NCBI RefSeq assembly: GCF_018327705.1
Contig: NZ_BNEM01000001.1
Span: 1,054,001 to 1,118,000, forward strand
Reading direction: 5' to 3'
DNA length: 64,000 nt
DNA from: Catellatospora sp. TT07R-123
GTDB lineage: Bacteria > Actinomycetota > Actinomycetes > Mycobacteriales > Micromonosporaceae
Shown here: positions 15,732 through 23,870 of the stretch, piece by piece
How the letters are laid out: every line of letters begins with the position of its first letter
Numbering within the stretch: position 1 is the first letter of the stretch
Translations under genes and position numbers: made by a program
Notes under the pieces: generated by a model
The model's input: only the letters and a program-made list of their open reading frames with translations
Databases searched by the model: none
Told to the model about the DNA's origin: nothing

Positions 15732-18700
15732 TCATGTCTGCGATGACGGGCTCGGGATGTGCAGCTCGAAGAGATAGGCGCCTCGATTGGTGCCGACGCA
15801 GATGCGGCCGTCGGCACGGACCGCACACCCAGTGAGGTGTGAGTCGGTCCGCAGCATTGTCACCTTGGTCCCGTCCGGCAGCCAGATCCGGACCGTGTTG
15901 TCGTCACCGATGCTGACCAGCCATGAGGAATCCGGCGCGATCGCAATGCCGGTGACCGGGCTGCCGTGACCCGACAGGACAGACAGTTCCCGACCGAGCA
16001 TCCGATCATAGATGCAGATGTCGTCGCCTCTCCCGACCGCCAGCCAGCTGCTGTCAGGAGCGAACGCGACTGCTCGCGCAAACTTGGTGTCATCGCCGAA
16101 CTCCACAGGTACCTTCTCGCCAGTGCGCGCATCCCATAGCAATAGCGGGTGCTCGTCAGCAACCGCCAGCACCTCGCCCGTGGCAGACCACGCGACGTAC
16201 GACGTATAGATCATGCCGCTGGCCGCAGCCCGCACCTGGCGCTCGGTTCCGTCCAGCGTGTCCCACACGGTCACCGATCCGTTGGCCCCGCCGGCGAGCC
16301 AGCGCCCGTCGGGAGAGAACTCGAAATGCGACGGCCGCCCGGTGCCGCCAAGTCGAGCGAGGTTGGGAAGCTGTTCGCCCGTCGCCAGACTGACAACGCT
16401 TGTGCTGCTCCAGCCCGCAAGGACGACCCGCTCGCCCGCGCTGTCGACTGTCATGGCGACGGTTCCGAGCGAACCTGGCGGTTCCCGCAGCCGGCTGAAT
16501 TCGTCGGTGACGGTGTTCCTAATCCACACCTGGTCATCCTTGCGAAGCACGAGGTGTCGGCCGTCGGGAGCGACGGCGACCACCTCGGCTTGTTCGAGGG
16601 TGTCCTCAGGTTCTCCGTCAGGTGACGTCTGACCCACGTTCCATATCCGCACCGTGTCGTCATCGACGCTGGCCAGCCAACTGCCGGTCGACGCGATCGC
16701 CACTGCCTGAACCGCGGCAGTGTGGCCGGTCAGAGTGGAACGCAGGGCGCCTGAGCCTACGTCCCACACGCGCACGGTTCTGTCGCCGGCTCCGCTCACC
16801 AGCCAGGTGCCGTCCGGTGCGATCGCCACCGCGTTCACCCAGGTCCTGCGGTCGGCGAGCACGGACCGAAGTTCACACGTGGCGATATCCCACAGCTCCA
16901 CCTCGCCTCCCATGGCGCCAACAGCCAGCCAGGTGCCGTCCGGCGAAATGGCCAGCGCAGTTGCGCCTCCCTCGCTGTACATCGTTGCGCGCCTTGCTCC
17001 GGTCGAAGCGTTCCAGGTCACGATCTGACCATCGTTGTCGGCGCCGGCAAGCCAGGTGCCGTCGGCGGCGATGACGATGGTGGTCAAGCGGTCGGCTCTG
17101 CTGCGGCGCAGAACCCATCGCACACCCCGCAAGATCAATGAGACCTTCTCGGCCAGCGCTCGATTACCGATGAACATCGGATGCCTGAGCCTGCGGATCT
17201 TTTTTGTGCCGACTTGCCACAGAACGATCGTCGTGTCGCCACAGGTCGCTGTCCAGGAGCCATCGGGGCTGATCGCAACGGCGTTGACTCCGCCTCGATG
17301 CTTGTACGGAGCCTGGCGCACGCGACCGGTCCTCATGTCGCGGATGGTCACGATGCCTTCGAAGTTGCCGCTGAGCACCCACGTGCCGTCCGGAGAGATC
17401 GCCACGGCCGTCGCCCAGGTGGAGTCATTTCCGCGCAGGACCCGTGGCTCATCACCGACGGCCGTGTCCCAGATCTCCACCTCGTCGACCACGTTGCCGG
17501 TGACGAGCCGCATACCATCCTGCGAGATCGCCACGCCGCACAATGACCCGGACCTGCTGGTCAGGACCCGCCGTAGCGAGGGGTGAGGGGCGTCGACCAT
17601 CGGCCAGAGCGGCTCGAGCCGGGGGACATCGCGGTTGGCCAGGAACGCGGCGACTGGCGCTGACCAGCAGTCATGCGACGCCAGTCGCCGCACCAGCACA
17701 TCGGCCACAGCCCAGGGCGGATCGGCGTGTGACAGGAGGTGCGCGGACTGCTCCAGCACCTGCCGTAGTAGCGCGGCACGTTCGCCTTGGACACCGGTCA
17801 GATCGGCGGCCAGTGAAGCAGCCCCGACGAGTTCGAGTTTGCGGCTGATCCACCGCAGGTCGAGGGTGAGCGCGCCATGCGCGTCGGACCGGCCAGCCTG
17901 GGCGAGATGCCAGGTCAGGTGCCGCCAGAGGTAAGTCTGCTCAGTCGGCAGAGCCCACCAGGCAGGTGCACCACCCGGTGCCGGAAGCGATGCGGCCAGG
18001 CTGTCCAGCAGCGCGCTGTTGGTGCGGCGCAGGCCCTCGGGGGTGAGCTCGGAGCGGAAGTGGTGCAGGACGACGTCGTGCAACCGCAGTGTCCGGGCGC
18101 GGACGTCGAAGCGGAACAGTGATCTGCCAGCAGCCCGTTCGATCAACTTCCTGCACTCTTCGGCGGTCATGGGGTCGCCGGTGATCTGGCTGGTCGCGGC
18201 CCACAACTGGATCACCACATCGAGCGGGATCGGCGTATCCTCGGCGAACACTCCCAGCTCGCGCAGCCGATCGTGGTCGAGTGGGGGTTGCATGTCAATA
18301 CCGGCATCGATGGTGGCCTTCACCGCACGGCGACGCTGTCCCATGTCAGCGACGTCGAAGACGGCAGGCCCGTGCTCACGCAGCCGACGTAGCACCTCAC
18401 CGCCGACATCGACCAGATCTGAGGCTTCCTGCGCGGCAGCAGTGCGCAGCTGACCGTTGACGTTCTCGAGAAGCAGCGCCCAGCGGCCGCAGGCTTTCAC
18501 CAGTTGTGCGGCGAGCGCGACGGGCAGGCCGGGTGTTCTCCGAGTCAGCAGTGCGAGAGCCTGGTCTTCGGTCATCTGGTCGACCTTGACCTGTTCGGCT
18601 TCGGGAAGCAGGCTCGGCACGCGAGTGGTGACTAGGATCTGCCACCGGCTGTTGCCATACCGGAACGGCCTGAGCTGGTCGGGAAACCACACGTCGTCCA

Positions 18701-19280
18701 GCAGGAGGACGCAGTCCGAATCCTGGTCGAGTGCCCGGCACAGCGCCTTTCCGGCCTCCTCGGCGCTCTTGAAATTGAGCTGCTGGCCGGTGACTTGGGC
18801 GACGACGTCGGACAGTTCCGCAGCCAGGGCTTGGCCGCGTTTCTCCTGACCGATCTCGATGCGTACGGTGCGGCCGGGAAACTCCTTCCGGATGCGCGGG
18901 TCGTCGCAGACCATATGGGCGAGCATCGTCTTGCCGAAGCCGCCCTCACCGTGCAGGGCGGTCGTAATGGCGACGCCGTTCCTGGGTTTGCCCAGCAGCA
19001 GGCGCACTACTTCGTCGAGCTTCTCCGGGCGCGGGACGGCTTCGGCTACGAGCTGGTCGACGCTGGTGCCGGGTCTTGTGGTGCGACGGTGTGACCACTG
19101 CCAGACGAGTCGGATCCCGGAGGCGGCCGCGAGCGCCACTGCCACGAGCAGAGCCAGTACGCTCGCGGTCTGATCTGCGGCCTCGCGTCCCTGACCGACC
19201 AGCCACCAGGACAAAGCCGCCAGCAGTGCCGCCGCCGCCACGGCGACGGCTGTCGTCGTTCCCCACCCCCGCCACCGCAT
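15732..19280 (-). CDS. Membrane-anchored NB-ARC/WD40 STAND ATPase
   Basis: About 1182 aa. Two transmembrane helices at residues ~8-60 (TAVAVAAAALLAALSWWLVG and SVLALLVAVALAAASGIRLV) precede an NB-ARC NTPase (~85-370): Walker A GEGGFGKTMLA, Walker B CVLLLDDVW, sensor QILVTTR, GLPVALA, and LHDVV at the MHD position. An all-helical linker follows to ~570, then 14 WD40-type blades such as VAISPDGTWVLSGN and VAIAPDGTWLVSGAGD, enough for two seven-bladed propellers. The layout is APAF-1-like, a switch that oligomerises on ligand binding. The effector is not obvious unless it is the membrane segment or the LRV partner. Codon usage is visibly less GC-biased than in its neighbours. Confidence 0.88.
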   Translation of the reverse strand: MRWRGWGTTTAVAVAAAALLAALSWWLVGQGREAADQTASVLALLVAVALAAASGIRLVWQWSHRRTTRPGTSVDQLVAEAVPRPEKLDEVVRLLLGKPRNGVAITTALHGEGGFGKTMLAHMVCDDPRIRKEFPGRTVRIEIGQEKRGQALAAELSDVVAQVTGQQLNFKSAEEAGKALCRALDQDSDCVLLLDDVWFPDQLRPFRYGNSRWQILVTTRVPSLLPEAEQVKVDQMTEDQALALLTRRTPGLPVALAAQLVKACGRWALLLENVNGQLRTAAAQEASDLVDVGGEVLRRLREHGPAVFDVADMGQRRRAVKATIDAGIDMQPPLDHDRLRELGVFAEDTPIPLDVVIQLWAATSQITGDPMTAEECRKLIERAAGRSLFRFDVRARTLRLHDVVLHHFRSELTPEGLRRTNSALLDSLAASLPAPGGAPAWWALPTEQTYLWRHLTWHLAQAGRSDAHGALTLDLRWISRKLELVGAASLAADLTGVQGERAALLRQVLEQSAHLLSHADPPWAVADVLVRRLASHDCWSAPVAAFLANRDVPRLEPLWPMVDAPHPSLRRVLTSRSGSLCGVAISQDGMRLVTGNVVDEVEIWDTAVGDEPRVLRGNDSTWATAVAISPDGTWVLSGNFEGIVTIRDMRTGRVRQAPYKHRGGVNAVAISPDGSWTATCGDTTIVLWQVGTKKIRRLRHPMFIGNRALAEKVSLILRGVRWVLRRSRADRLTTIVIAADGTWLAGADNDGQIVTWNASTGARRATMYSEGGATALAISPDGTWLAVGAMGGEVELWDIATCELRSVLADRRTWVNAVAIAPDGTWLVSGAGDRTVRVWDVGSGALRSTLTGHTAAVQAVAIASTGSWLASVDDDTVRIWNVGQTSPDGEPEDTLEQAEVVAVAPDGRHLVLRKDDQVWIRNTVTDEFSRLREPPGSLGTVAMTVDSAGERVVLAGWSSTSVVSLATGEQLPNLARLGGTGRPSHFEFSPDGRWLAGGANGSVTVWDTLDGTERQVRAAASGMIYTSYVAWSATGEVLAVADEHPLLLWDARTGEKVPVEFGDDTKFARAVAFAPDSSWLAVGRGDDICIYDRMLGRELSVLSGHGSPVTGIAIAPDSSWLVSIGDDNTVRIWLPDGTKVTMLRTDSHLTGCAVRADGRICVGTNRGAYLFELHIPSPSSQT

Positions 19281-19380
19281 TGGTACATCATGGCAAGCCG
19301 CCACTTGCGACAACAGGTCCTACATGGACTGTCGGCCGAGCCCTTCGGCACGGCCGCCCAGCCTGACGGAGGAATCCCGC

Positions 19381-19403
19381 CCGGCGCCGAGTGGCGGCGC
19401 CGG
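19381..19403 (-). terminator. Terminator of the secreted M15-like gene
   Basis: CCGGCGCCG-AGTGG-CGGCGCCGG, a perfect 9-bp stem with a 5-nt loop, begins 16 bases beyond the stop at 19420. Confidence 0.6.
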
Positions 19404-19419
19404 ACGAGGCGGGCAGTGG

Positions 19420-19917
19420 TCAGCAGCCGCCGCAGTTGTAGTAGGTGATGTCCCAGTGGTTGCCTTCGTCGGTGTAGAGGTTGCCGGCGCCGGACTTCCA
19501 CTGGTAGCCCCAGCCGGAGATGTATCCGACGTAGGTGAACGTGTTCTGGATGTAGCTGCCGATGCAGCTGTACTTGCTGATGTCGACCTTGTAGCCGTTC
19601 CAGTGGCTGTAGGTGCCGCCGGCGTGGCCGGTCTCGGTGCCGGCGGTGATGTTGATGGCGCAGCCGCTGGCGGATTTGAGGGTCTTGACGCCGCTGATGG
19701 TGGTCTGGCGGATCTGGTCGAAGGAGGTGCAGCTGGCGACGTTGCGGTTGGAGCAGCCGCCGCTGGAGGACCAGGTGATGCCGGCGGCGCTGAGCTGGGA
19801 GGCGGCCTGGGCGTGGGTGAGGAACGTGGCGGCGTGGGCGGGGCTGGCGAACGCGAGGACCACGGCGACGGCGGTGGCGCCGAGGACGGTGATCCCGCGG
19901 CGGACGGTACGGAGCAT
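19420..19917 (-). CDS. Secreted M15-like zinc peptidase domain protein
   Basis: A 165-aa secreted protein. The signal peptide is residues ~1-29 (basic start, hydrophobic VLGATAVAVVLAFA, cleavage after AHA). The mature part has four or more Cys, probably disulfide-bonded. GTYSHWNGYKVDI resembles the HxxGxxxD metal site of M15 (D-Ala-D-Ala peptidase) folds, and EGNHWDI supplies an ExxH. I therefore suggest a small M15-type peptidoglycan peptidase, with moderate confidence. GGGAG 5 nt before the ATG fixes the start. Two short palindromes, CCGTTC-TG-GAACGG at 19952-19965 and GGAAG-A-CTTCC at 19967-19977, sit in the promoter region. Confidence 0.7.
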   Translation of the reverse strand: MLRTVRRGITVLGATAVAVVLAFASPAHAATFLTHAQAASQLSAAGITWSSSGGCSNRNVASCTSFDQIRQTTISGVKTLKSASGCAINITAGTETGHAGGTYSHWNGYKVDISKYSCIGSYIQNTFTYVGYISGWGYQWKSGAGNLYTDEGNHWDITYYNCGGC

Positions 19918-19951
19918 GGGGGTCTCCCGGGGGGCTGGAGTTAATTGCCAT

Positions 19952-19977
19952 CCGTTCTGGAACGGAGGAAGACTTCC
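19952..19977. promoter_or_regulatory. Twin short palindromes upstream of the secreted M15-like gene
   Basis: CCGTTC-TG-GAACGG (19952-19965) and GGAAG-A-CTTCC (19967-19977) lie 35-60 bp upstream of the start at 19917 in a comparatively AT-rich patch. This suggests operator sites of an unidentified regulator. Confidence 0.35.
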
Positions 19978-20037
19978 TACCACACAATCGACGTATGTCG
20001 CTAGATGCCCGACACCCACCACGTCGGCACACGACGC

Positions 20038-20080
20038 GTGAGTGCGCCGATCCGCAGGCCGCGCGGATCGGCGCACTCAC
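20038..20080 (-). terminator. Terminator of the GH12 gene
   Basis: A perfect 18-bp stem (left arm GTGAGTGCGCCGATCCGC, 20038-20055; right arm 20063-20080) with a 7-nt loop starts 10 bases beyond the stop at 20090. Confidence 0.85.
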
Positions 20081-20089
20081 GTGCGGGCG

Positions 20090-21277
20090 TCAGCCCAGGC
20101 GCCACTGCTGGTTGCCGCCCAGCGGGTTGCCGCAGTCCCAGATCTGCAGCCGGGTGCCGTTGGCGGTGCCGAGCTCGACGGCGTCCAGGCACTTGCCGGA
20201 GTTCGGGTTGACGATGGAGCCGTTGCTGTTGACCACCCACTGCTGGGCGCCGTTGTTCAGGCAGGTCCACAGCTGCACGACGCTGCCGTTGGCGGTGCGG
20301 CCGCCGGAGACGTCCAGGCACTTGCCCGAGTCGACGCTGACGAACGTGTTCCCGACGCGGCGCCACTGCTGGTTGCCGTTGTTGGGGAAGCAGTCGTACA
20401 GCTGCACCGGGGTGCCGTCGGTCTTGCCCCAGCCGGCCACGTCGACGCACCGGTTGGACGCGACGCCGCGGATCACCGAGACGCCGCCGCTGCCGCCGCC
20501 GGCGGCGTTGCCGTTGACGTTGAAGTCGAACAGGTTCACGGCCAGGCCCGCTCCCCCGATCCACGGCTCGAAGCCCGCCTGCACGCTGGTCATGTACCAG
20601 GCGGTGCTGATCTTCCCGCGGGACACGGAGTCGTCGATGAACGCCTTGAGGCTGAAGTTCGGGAACGCGTTGTTCGGCACGGTGCGCACGTACGAGATGA
20701 CGTTCCAGCCGATGTTGCCGAACCAGACGTCCCAGGTGCCGCCTTCGAGGTTGACGGTGGCGATCCTGCTGCCGATCGGCTGCGGGCGGCCGCGGTGGTT
20801 CGTCCAGATCATGACCTCGGCGCCGTAGTTCTGGCCGGGCGGGTTCGGGCTGGCGTCGAACCAGATGTCGAAGGCGGTGTCCCACTCGCCGGAGTTCGGG
20901 GTGCTGATGTTGAAGGTGGCGCGGGGGTTGCTCAGCGCGCTGACCCGGGCGGGCAGGCCACTGTTGACCGTGCAGGCGCCGTAGTGGCAGCCGGCGTAGA
21001 TCGACGGGTACGAGGCCGGCGGCCCGTTGGTCGCGTTGTTGTGGTCGGCCTGTGTGACGGTGAACCCGGCGTTGGAAACGTCGATGCACTGGGTGGTGCT
21101 GGCACCCCAGCGGTTGTTCTGCACGATGTACTTGCCGCCCTGGACCGTGGCGGTGCCGTACTGGTCGCAGATGACCGGGGCGGCGGCGGCCGGGCTGGCT
21201 GCCACGGTCAGCAGGCAGGCCGCCGCGGCGGTGCCTAGCGCGGCCGCCAGGGCGAGTGGGCGGAGTCGCCACTGCAT
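20090..21277 (-). CDS. Secreted GH12 endoglucanase/xyloglucanase with CBM13 lectin domain
   Basis: A 395-aa secreted retaining beta-glucanase. Residues ~1-33 are a signal peptide. The GH12 domain (~34-255) includes YIVQNNRWG, GEWDTAFDIWFD, the nucleophile Glu in GAEVMIWTN and the acid/base Glu in QAGFEPWIGG. A Gly/Ser linker follows, then a ricin-B/CBM13 trefoil (~270-395) with three repeats ending in QQW (GNQQW, GAQQW, GNQQW) and CxDV/CLDV motifs. It would hydrolyse beta-1,4-glucan or xyloglucan outside the cell. A CebR-like operator 54 bp upstream predicts induction by cello-oligosaccharides. Confidence 0.92.
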   Translation of the reverse strand: MQWRLRPLALAAALGTAAAACLLTVAASPAAAAPVICDQYGTATVQGGKYIVQNNRWGASTTQCIDVSNAGFTVTQADHNNATNGPPASYPSIYAGCHYGACTVNSGLPARVSALSNPRATFNISTPNSGEWDTAFDIWFDASPNPPGQNYGAEVMIWTNHRGRPQPIGSRIATVNLEGGTWDVWFGNIGWNVISYVRTVPNNAFPNFSLKAFIDDSVSRGKISTAWYMTSVQAGFEPWIGGAGLAVNLFDFNVNGNAAGGGSGGVSVIRGVASNRCVDVAGWGKTDGTPVQLYDCFPNNGNQQWRRVGNTFVSVDSGKCLDVSGGRTANGSVVQLWTCLNNGAQQWVVNSNGSIVNPNSGKCLDAVELGTANGTRLQIWDCGNPLGGNQQWRLG

Positions 21278-21330
21278 AGGTGTACTCCCTAGGAGCGGAG
21301 GAATGCGCCGCGGGCAACGGCGCGCCCGTA

Positions 21331-21344
21331 TGGGAGGGCTCCCA
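21331..21344. promoter_or_regulatory. CebR-like operator
   Basis: TGGGAGGGCTCCCA differs by one central base from the Streptomyces CebR box TGGGAGCGCTCCCA. It lies ~15 bp downstream of the predicted transcription start of the GH12 gene, the expected position for a repressor. Confidence 0.7.
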
Positions 21345-21359
21345 TGGGCTCATCCTGGC

Positions 21360-21387
21360 AGCGTACGCACGTGTCGACATACCTCAA
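21360..21387 (-). promoter_or_regulatory. Promoter of the GH12 gene
   Basis: On the minus strand TTGAGG (21387-21382) and TACGCT (21365-21360) are 16 bp apart. The CebR-like box follows immediately downstream. Confidence 0.5.
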
Positions 21388-21432
21388 TTGATTTCGAAAC
21401 CCGTTGCCCGATCGCCGGGTCGCGAAAGGACG

Positions 21433-21461
21433 CGGGGCGGCACCGCGATGGTGCCGCCCCG
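21433..21461 (-). terminator. Terminator of the GH26-like gene
   Basis: CGGGGCGGCACC-GCGAT-GGTGCCGCCCCG is a perfect 12-bp stem with a 5-nt loop, 22 bases beyond the stop at 21484. It insulates the GH12 promoter. Confidence 0.8.
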
Positions 21462-21483
21462 TCGTCCGCCGATCCCGGTGCGG

Positions 21484-23094
21484 CTACCGCCAGTTCTGGT
21501 TGGACTGGACCGGGCTGCCGCAGGTCCAGATGATCATCTGGGTGCCGTTGGCGGTGCCCCAGCCGTCGGCGTCCAGGCACTTGCCCGACGCCGGGTTCAC
21601 GATGTTGCCGTTGCCGTTGATGGTCCACTTCTGCGCGCCGTTGCCCAGGCAGGTCCAGAGCTGCACGAGCGTGCCGTTGGGGGTGCCGCCGCCCGCGACG
21701 TCCAGGCACTTGCCCGAGTTCGTGTTGACCAGCGAACCGTCGGACGCCACGCGCCACTGCTGCGCCGTGTTGCCCAGGCAGTCCCACAGCTGCACCTTGG
21801 TGCCGTCGGCGGTGCGGCCGCCCGACACGTCCAGGCAGCGGTTCGACCCCACGTTGACGAACGTGCGCACCGGCACCGCGCCGCAGCCCGTCGTGAAGCC
21901 GCGATCGGCCAGGCCCTGGCAGAACGAGGTCCTCGCCCCGCTGTAGTGCGACAGCTTGCCGTCGACGAACCAGGTCGAGTTGACCGGGAAGTCGAAGCTG
22001 CCGTCGTCGACGCCGTCCCAGCCGTACCGGAAGTCGAGGTTGATGTAGACGGCCGCCTTGATCACGTTGGACAGGTCGTAGCTGCCCGACAGGTTCGGGA
22101 TCGGGCCGTTGTAGCTCATCAGGCTGAACAGGCGCCGCACCCAGGTGTCGCCGCGCGACGCCTCCAGGCCGGAGGTGTTGCCGCCGTCGTCGGTGAAGTT
22201 CATCATCCCCGACTCCGACACGATCATCGGCTTGCCGTGGTCCTTGGCGAACTTCATCATCTTCAGCACGTTGCCGTCGTGGTCCCAGTTGCGCCAGACC
22301 GCGGCGTCGTTGCCGTTGGCGTCCTTGCCGATGTACGCGTTGCGGCACTGTAGGGCACCGGTGTCGTAGTTCTGCGGCGGCGTGCCGTTGTACAGGTAGC
22401 CGTTGTCGTAGATCGGCATGCACAGCTCGTGCGCGAAGACCGACACCCCGATCCAGTCGACCACCGCGACACCCGGGTAGAGCTTCTCGTACTCGCCCCG
22501 GACCGGGTGGAAGACGTAGGTCACGTTGTCGGCGGCCTTCGCCCCGTTGATCAGGCTGCGCAGCCGGGCGAACGCGTTCTTGTACGACGAGCAGGTGCTG
22601 TCGGTGCAGTGGTAGAAGCTGGACACCTCGTAGTCCAGGCGCAGGAAGAACTTCGCCTGCGGGTACGCGTTCATGAAGTTGATCAGGGTCGTGAACTGCG
22701 ACGCGTACTGCCCGTTGGCGAGCTCCTGGGTGACCGCGCGGGACCGGGCCGCCTTGGCGTTCTCATCGCCACCGGTGAAGCCGGGCGGGTTGTCCTTCCA
22801 GCTGATGCCGACCTGGATCATCTTGCCCTGCTGGGCCAGCGCGGTCGCGTAGTCGCGGTGGCCGTTGTTGACCCAGGTGCCGGACTTGACCTCGTAGTAG
22901 ACCGAGCCGCCCTCCGGCGGGGCGGCGAACGACGTGTAGTCGTTCCAGGAGGACTGGGTGGACTGCCCGATGAACAGCAGCCTGCCGTTGGCGGGTGCGA
23001 AGGTCGCGGCACCGGCCGACGCGGCGGGACCGGCCACGACGAGGGCACCGGCGACCAGCAGCGCGCTGGCCAGGTGGATGGCGAGACGTCTCAT
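21484..23094 (-). CDS. Secreted GH26-like (clan GH-A) mannanase with CBM13 domain
   Basis: A 536-aa secreted glycosidase. Signal peptide ~1-29. The catalytic domain (~30-395) starts ANGRLLFIGQSTQSSW and has the clan GH-A pair: an acid/base Glu in FFLRLDYEVSSF and a nucleophile Glu in MIVSESGMM, matching the GH26 pattern best; beta-1,4-mannanase is most likely, but other GH-A families cannot be excluded. A CBM13 ricin-B trefoil (~405-536) with repeats AQQWRV, AQKWTI and NQNWR binds sugar. It lies directly upstream of the GH12 gene, same strand, with its own promoter region and terminator, forming a hemicellulose/cellulose-degrading pair. Confidence 0.85.
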   Translation of the reverse strand: MRRLAIHLASALLVAGALVVAGPAASAGAATFAPANGRLLFIGQSTQSSWNDYTSFAAPPEGGSVYYEVKSGTWVNNGHRDYATALAQQGKMIQVGISWKDNPPGFTGGDENAKAARSRAVTQELANGQYASQFTTLINFMNAYPQAKFFLRLDYEVSSFYHCTDSTCSSYKNAFARLRSLINGAKAADNVTYVFHPVRGEYEKLYPGVAVVDWIGVSVFAHELCMPIYDNGYLYNGTPPQNYDTGALQCRNAYIGKDANGNDAAVWRNWDHDGNVLKMMKFAKDHGKPMIVSESGMMNFTDDGGNTSGLEASRGDTWVRRLFSLMSYNGPIPNLSGSYDLSNVIKAAVYINLDFRYGWDGVDDGSFDFPVNSTWFVDGKLSHYSGARTSFCQGLADRGFTTGCGAVPVRTFVNVGSNRCLDVSGGRTADGTKVQLWDCLGNTAQQWRVASDGSLVNTNSGKCLDVAGGGTPNGTLVQLWTCLGNGAQKWTINGNGNIVNPASGKCLDADGWGTANGTQMIIWTCGSPVQSNQNWR

Positions 23095-23152
23095 GGGAAC
23101 CTTCCGAGCGGGAGCGTGGATGGTGCCGCCAGGTTAAGAACGCACATCCTGA

Positions 23153-23179
23153 AAAACCGCCGGTTTTCGATACATCGAA
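23153..23179. promoter_or_regulatory. Two abutting palindromes upstream of the GH26-like gene
   Basis: AAAACCG-C-CGGTTTT (23153-23167) and TTCGAT-AC-ATCGAA (23166-23179) overlap by two bases in an AT-rich patch ~60-85 bp before the start at 23094. The shape fits LacI-type or similar sugar-responsive operators. Confidence 0.5.
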
Positions 23180-23233
23180 TCGTCGGCGCGCACGGGGCAG
23201 CGGCGTTCGGGATCCGGGCCCAGAATGTGCGCC

Positions 23234-23809
23234 ATGGACTCGGCTTCACTAAACCTGCTCCCCGGCGAGCAGGTCCTGTGGCAGGGCAGCCCGATCCGGC
23301 ACCGCCTCGTGTGGCCGCCGGACGCCCTCCTCATCCCGTTCAGCATCGTCTGGTGCGGCTTCGCCGTGTTCATGGAGGCGTCGGCGGTGGCAGACGGCGC
23401 CCCGGGCTTCTTCGCGATCTGGGGCGCGATGTTCGTCGCGGTCGGCGGCTACCTGGTGGTCGGCCGCTTCGTCGTGCGCGCCGTGGTCTCCCGGCGTATC
23501 CGCTTCGCGGTCACCGAGCACCGGGTGATCGTGATCGGCGGGCTGACCGGCGGGCGGGCCGAATCCACCTATCTGGACGCGCTGCCCCCGCCGGTCATCA
23601 GCGAGCGCCCCGACGGCAGCGGCACCCTCGCCTTCGGCGCGATGCCGAGCATCGGCGACATGTTCTCGGGCGCCATGAGCCGCCGGCAGTCGTGGCGGAT
23701 GTGGTCTCCCCACCCGAGCGCCACCCCGCTGCTGGCCGACGTCCCCGACGTACGCCGGGCGCGCGACCTGATCGCCCACGCCCAGCTCCAGTCCCGGCGC
23801 GGAAAATGA
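23234..23809 (+). CDS. Membrane protein with PH-like domain
   Basis: About 191 aa. After LLPGEQVLWQGSP, the typical opening of bacterial PH/YdbT-like proteins, there are two adjacent membrane helices (ALLIPFSIVWCGFAVFMEAS, IWGAMFVAVGGYLVVGRF). A cytoplasmic PH-like strand set follows (RIRFAVTEHRVIVIGGLTGG, LPPPVISERPDGSGTLAFG). The start is the ATG at 23234, or one three codons earlier; neither has a clear ribosome site. Role unknown; such proteins are thought to sense or organise membranes. A bidirectional terminator follows the gene. Confidence 0.75.
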   Translation: MDSASLNLLPGEQVLWQGSPIRHRLVWPPDALLIPFSIVWCGFAVFMEASAVADGAPGFFAIWGAMFVAVGGYLVVGRFVVRAVVSRRIRFAVTEHRVIVIGGLTGGRAESTYLDALPPPVISERPDGSGTLAFGAMPSIGDMFSGAMSRRQSWRMWSPHPSATPLLADVPDVRRARDLIAHAQLQSRRGK

Positions 23810-23813
23810 CGAT

Positions 23814-23849
23814 GCGTCGTCCCGGCCGCAGCAGCGGCCGGGACGACGC
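23814..23849. terminator. Bidirectional terminator hairpin
   Basis: A perfect 16-bp stem (left arm GCGTCGTCCCGGCCGC) with a 4-nt loop lies between the convergent stops at 23809 and 23871. Confidence 0.85.
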
Positions 23850-23870
23850 CGATCCGGCTCAGCGCCGTGC

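Noticed and set aside
19420-23094. Repeated GC-rich motifs in the CBM13 regions as a possible tandem repeat or recombination scar
   Set aside because: They reflect the internal threefold repeats and shared lectin domain of the GH12 and GH26-like genes and need no further explanation.
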